A stretch of 64,000 nucleotides of DNA from positions 32,385,681 through 32,449,680 of the forward strand of contig NC_088786.1 of assembly GCF_949628265.1 (NCBI RefSeq). Reading direction: 5' to 3'. Of the stretch, positions 58,931 to 64,000 are shown piece by piece. The notes under the pieces were generated by a model. It was given only the letters and a program-made list of their open reading frames with translations, was not told the origin of the DNA and ran no database searches. The number at the start of each line of letters is the position of its first letter. Position 1 is the stretch's first letter. The stretch comes from Cloeon dipterum (Eukaryota > Arthropoda > Insecta > Ephemeroptera > Baetidae). Both the position numbers and the translations under genes were made by a program.

Positions 58931-61048
58931 ACCGACGAGCCAGTCGGCCGTCCGTCCGTCAAAGTGCCTCTAACACAGACTAACTGAACAGTCGCCCCTC
59001 AAGTGCTACACGCTCCCCCAAATTCTGATCGGAAATTGAAAGAAAAAGTGCCTCTCTCGATTTGTGATAGAACGTCTGCAGCAGGTGCAATAATAATTAT
59101 ATTTTGTATTCCTTTCCGCTTATCGTGTCAAATATATTATATTATCAATTTTGACGTAAACAAACTGCACTAATCGAAACGACTCAGAGTTTCCTACTGA
59201 AATGCCTTGAAACTGCCTTTTTTTTTGATAATGGACTCAGCTGCTCATCGGCAGTGCTAACCGACTTCCGTTTTGCTGCATTGCAAAGGTGTCCTTGCGT
59301 TTGATTCATTTGCAGCGCAGATTTTTAGTCAAATTAACTATCAAAAGTTTTTTGTTAAGTCTAAATTGAAAGAAAATCTAATAAAAACTAAAAGATGCTC
59401 TAAAATAAAATAAAAATGTTTCGTCTTTTATTTTAGGATTACGCACGGAATGAAAGAAGCGGAATTGATTTGAACAAAGATTTTATTATCATTATCAATT
59501 GATCAGTTTTGTTGCTATACTGACAAAAGGCAGGATACACACTTTGTAATTAAGAAGCACCAACCTAGTACTAATATTTGCTTATTTACTCCAACTTAAA
59601 ATAAATGCATGAACGGATTGTATTTTTTCGAAATATTACGCTGGCGGAGAGAGATAGAGAAGCGGGACTCGATCGACATTATAGTGACTGCTGGCGTCAA
59701 AGAAGGGCTTTAAAAAAATAGACAGCAGATGGGGGAACTTAGATGTGCAACTGCTTCTTTACATACAATCAATAGGGTAGCAATAGTAATTACATTCACA
59801 TCTAAAACACTTAATTGCGAGACAGAGAGAAATAACTGCAATCAATCGATTTTCCTTTTCCATTTTTTTTTGTGAAGTTTTGAATTGCTTTCATTTAATC
59901 TAAATGATCACAGCAACTGTTCTCGTTCCATTCCAATCTCCAATCCTAGGATAATTTTTCTCCTCCAGTGATAAAAAAAGCAACCGTCCGTCCCCGAGCC
60001 GCGCCGAGACACACTCGTGTGATCGTTGTTTTTCCAGGATACAAATGTATATTCACAAACGGATTGATTCTCTCGCCTGCCACTTTGCACAGACTCAACG
60101 TAACTTGTCTTCCATCAAAATCGAACAACTGAGCTGCCGGCATGTTCAGTATTTTTGTGTAAAAATTTAGAAAAGTGACGTCAAAATCGTATTACAAATC
60201 GTTTTATTTTCTTCCTTAAAACTTGTGTTGATTATTATGCTTGTGTGTGTGTAATATTGATATAGAAAATGGTCTAGCTATGATTCTCACCTACCACGAT
60301 AGTAATTATCAGCTACTTATTCAATACACATTTCTGTATTTTCCTCAGTTTCGGATAAATATTAACAAATTGTCCCGAGTCTGACCAATTTTAATTTTTG
60401 TTCATTCACCAATACAAAATGCATACAAAAAATATTATTTTGCATCAAAGGAGGCGGTCGGTGGAGGAACCGGAGTTGAGTCGGTTTCGAGACCGAATGC
60501 CCCCTTTCAACTTGCTCGTCCAATTAAAATTATCTAGAGTTTATTGACAAAGCACTTAAGTTTATTATTCAGAAGTGAAATTTATACAACTTTTGGCGCA
60601 AGGAATTTCAACAAAACGTGTGGAAAAGGAAAAGAACAAATAATATAATAGTGTATTGCCAGTCCAGTAACGACGGGGGTCCACGCTGAAGACACTTGCT
60701 AATTTCGAAATGCGCCCGAGCCTGCTTGCCGCAGCCAAACGAATTTCTTCCCAGCGGCAAATCCCCCATTGAAAGGCGCGGAGAGACAAATTCTACGGCG
60801 ACGTAATACAAAAATTTCTAGGCAACTTCTGCTTACAATTTAAAAAAAATTGATGTTGGAGATTTCGTGGCCCCCGTGTATGTGTGTGTGTGTTTGCAAA
60901 AGATTTAATATAAGCTGACGACGAACAGGCACAAAATTAAAATTAAGAATGTGATCATTTTTCTTCTTTTCTCTTCTTCGATTTATATTATTCAAAGTCC
61001 GATATGAGGGTTCACTCGGGAGCAAAGGGTTCCCTCGAGGCGGCGCGC
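58931..61048. other. Convergent region, Ras64B / acidic-protein gene
   Basis: 2.1 kb holding two 3' UTRs. A minus-strand frame at 59946-60143 (MPAAQLFDFDGRQVTLSL...) has no recognisable domain and no splice partner that I could find. No repeat is evident. Confidence 0.4.
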
Positions 61049-63627
61049 TTATTTCTTATTCTTCCGCTTTTTCTTTTGCTTGTTGCTTGTCTGCTTCTGG
61101 GGCGTCTCCTCCGTCTTTTTGCACCTGCAAGATGAAACAGATAATTCCAGAATTGACAGTGCGATCGGCGAATAAGAACCCGGCTTGGTCGTGCAAGCAC
61201 TCAGCAGGCTTTTTGTCCTGAGCGGACGGCGGAGTGGACGCTGGCGTTTGACTCTAGAAATTGTTTAACCACGGTCACGTTAAAAGAAGCGAGCGAGCTT
61301 ACGAACGAAAGAAACACGACAAAAATGAGTGGTGCTGCCTGCTTTTGGCGTGAAGATGATTCAAGCAACGTTTAGTTTACTTTTAAGCCAGTGACACAAT
61401 CACACGGAAAGCTTTAATAACATTAATTGCTCGTCCCGAGAGAAAAAATGCAGCTGAACAAACGTTTTGCGTATAAAGCAAATGAACACATAAATTAAAC
61501 GGAAATTTGAAGCAGTTTAAATGAAATATATATCAGTGCCTGCGTTGAGCAAAAAATTGTTATAAATGGAGAAATTGCAGAACAGAACAATAGTAGGAAT
61601 AATTGTTTTTTCACGAGTAACATGTTCTGATGCTTGCAAGGATATCCTGGATACGTTCGGCTCCGAATTGCAATTTTTTTCTCTAATGTGTTGAACTTTG
61701 TGATGTTTAAATGGACCAACAGTCCAAAGATTTCAATTTAGCATTGTATTTGAGCTATGGAATGGACAAATTTATCAAGAAATACTCTAGAATCAATTTT
61801 AAAATCTAGTTTTTGTTCGTCTCCTCAAAGAGACGAATCGTTTGATTTAACTTTTTAAAATTCTCAGAGATTATTTAAATTTAATAACAATCAATACAAA
61901 TGATGAAATTAGCGATTTTTTATTTTATGTAATTTTTAATACTTCACCATTTATTAAAATTCCCATTAAGTTTTATTTTTCAATATTTCGATTTGGTGAA
62001 TAGCTAAAAACAGTTGCCTGGACTCAACCGTGAAAATTCAGGATTTTGTCAGAAATTAAAAAATTTAATTCGATCAAATTGTTTTGTCAGGAGTAGAATG
62101 CATCCCGAGTTTAATCATGATTGTTAGAAAAATGTTCCATTTTATAAATTTAACATGGGAAACTAGTGTCCGGCTTTGTCACTCAGTAATGATGCTAGAT
62201 TGAAATTGTTTATTGGTATTTTTTTTCTCATTTCGTGAAGTTTGAGGCGAAAAAATTGCAAGTTAGAGCGAAACTTACCCCTTGTTAGTTTTGACAAAGT
62301 AGCAAATTCACTAAATTTGTGGTTTTCCACACAAAAATTATTATTAGGAGCCTTTCAGAAATAAAATTGATAGGAGATTAAAAATTGGAAATATTTAACA
62401 ATTGATTTTAATGCGTTAAAAAGCCAGTTTTCCTTTAATCGTGATATTTTAATTAGGACTCTGATGTAAATTTTTTTAAAAGTACTTTAGATCGCCAAAA
62501 ATGTCAATTTTAAAATTTAACTCCACTATGATAGGCAATGAACATTCAGTGTGCTACTTGTCAAAACGTGTAATCAATCCTTGTCAGTCTGTGCTCGAAG
62601 TGTCAATCTTGACCTTCGAATGTAGCAAAAAGGTTTTGGCACATATAAAGGTGATCTTATTCTTGGACACAGAGAAACGCACAAAAATGAATTATTTACG
62701 CGGCAGGGGGTGGGTGGTGAAATGCCTCGACTGAGTAGGAAAATGCCATTTTTGTTAATGAAACAGTAACTGTCAACCCATGCAAGTCTATGTACACACA
62801 CTGGACACGCCGGGGGTTACAAGAGATGTGCAAGCGCAAGAGGAAGCGTCCAACTCCACTGAGGGGTCAGCGGCGGCGTGCTCACCTGTTCGCTGTCAGC
62901 TGCCTTGGCCTCGGCCTCCGGAGCCGCCTCCTCGCTCTTCTCTTCGCTCTCCTCCTTGGCGGGGGTGACCGCCTCCTCCTCCACCTTGGCCTCTGGCTCA
63001 GGCTCGGTGACGGCGGCGGCGGCGGCGACGACAGCAGCAACGGGCTCTTCCACAGGCTCAGGCACAGCCTGTAAAAAGCGGTGGAAGTTAATGCCTGATG
63101 TTTGCAATTTTAAACGTTGTAACCTCATAAAGAGTACTTTTTAAGACAAATTAGGCTAATTATTAGGTTATCAGCCATTTATTTAATATTTTATTTGAAT
63201 TTTTTTCGGTAAATTTTCGTAGTTGCAAGGATGGAGCAAATCAGACACAATTGTTCCTCGAAGGTGCTTATCTTTATTTCAGTTCAGGGCGGCTAGGCTA
63301 GTTTTTTCCTACCTCTGGCTCGACAGGAGCGACCTCAGGCGCGGCGGGCTCCTCTTCCTTCACCTCCTCGACTGGTTCGGGCTCCTTGGCGGGCTCAGCG
63401 ACTGGCTCAGGCGCCTCTTCGACAACGGGGGCGGGCGTCGACTCGACCTCAGCCTCCTTGACTTCCACTACGGGCGCCTCCTCCACTTTCTCTTCCGCCT
63501 TTTCGGCGACGGCGGCAACGACGGCGACGGGGGTGGCGGGCTGCACGGTCACGGCTGGCACGGCCAGTTCGTCGGCCGGGGGAGGGGTGGTTGGCAGAGG
63601 CGGCGGCACTTCCTCGCTCGACTTCTC
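61049..63627 (-). CDS. Ala/Pro/Glu/Val-rich acidic protein with lysine-rich tail (3' part, family unknown)
   Basis: Exons in gene order: 63313-63627, 62886-63068, 61201-61253 and 61049-61124, in phase at every joint. Upstream exons must lie beyond 63627 and probably beyond the window. The visible part is low complexity: EEAPEPVAEPAKEPEPVEEV-type repeats, an Ala run (AAVVAAAAAVTEPEPE), then a basic end (SNKQKKKRKNKK). Such sequences are typical of extended linkers in cytoskeletal or muscle proteins, but I do not recognise the family. The last intron uses a weak GTGCTT donor. If it is not spliced, the frame runs through 61201-61125 and stops at 61056 with an acidic end instead. Confidence 0.6.
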
Positions 63628-64000
63628 CTGCGAAAATTTGGCACAGTCAGCAACTATCTCCTTATTTTCCTCATCCAAAATATTGATTTTTTTTTAATTA
63701 TTACAAGGGTTGAAATTTTATTAAATGTCTTTCTTTCGTTCTCGAAAGGAGGGAAATTTACAAAGAAACTTTTCTTCTAAACTCTTTAAGCTTTACAGTA
63801 CATGTCTGATGCTAAAAATACTTGTAATTTTGGTTGGTATGCGGGGTTTCCTAGTTTGCTGAAGTTCCAAGACTTAAATTTCGATTAAAAGGAAGCTAAT
63901 ATTCTATCCCGTTCGCGCGGGAGGTTGTGGAACGACCATGGTTGGGCATGGGTGTTAAGCGTTTTTTTGCGGATCCGGTTTTTGCGTTTTTTTACAGCTA
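63628..64000 (-). other. Probable intron of the acidic-protein gene
   Basis: AT-rich sequence upstream of the 63627 acceptor, running to the window edge. No exon is recognised. Confidence 0.4.

Noticed and set aside
59946-60143. Minus-strand frame MPAAQLFDFDGRQVTLSL... as a small gene
   Set aside because: No domain, no splice partner, and it lies between convergent genes where 3' UTRs are expected.

Overview
This window is nuclear DNA of an insect. Genes have many short introns (often 50-70 bp), the intergenic DNA is AT-rich, and several proteins match insect forms: Slimb (beta-TrCP), NMDA receptor subunit 1, Ras64B, chemosensory proteins (CSPs) and odorant-binding proteins (OBPs). Short introns together with divergent OBP and CSP genes would fit a compact-genome, early-branching insect such as a mayfly, but that placement is inference. 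All exon models were built by hand from splice signals, reading phase and remembered family sequences; no database was searched.

Layout: PAIP2 (+, 3' part); mRpL49 (-); EMC6 (+); slmb (-, 10 coding exons); COX8-like (+); an MPV17L2-like gene (-); Nmdar1 (-, 17 coding exons, 950 aa). Next is a repeat block with a 158-bp inverted repeat enclosing a hammerhead ribozyme motif. Then a minus-strand cluster of three divergent OBP-like genes (24444-31369), the last carrying a 360-residue C-terminal extension. These are followed by two chymotrypsin-fold proteases (-), a tandem pair of CSP genes (+) with a duplicated promoter, Prosalpha4 (+), an HSF-domain gene (-), a ZCCHC14-like gene (+), Ras64B (+, 6.7-kb first intron) and the 3' part of an Ala/Pro/Glu-rich gene (-).

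The housekeeping genes (proteasome, mitochondrial translation and respiration, ER membrane insertion, SCF ubiquitin ligase) flank an accessory middle section (about 22.6-37.6 kb) of fast-evolving secreted proteins: OBPs, digestive-type proteases and CSPs. That section holds most of the unusual observations. Non-autonomous DNA transposons lie in the large introns of Nmdar1 and Ras64B and among the OBP genes, including one foldback element nested inside an older hAT-like copy.
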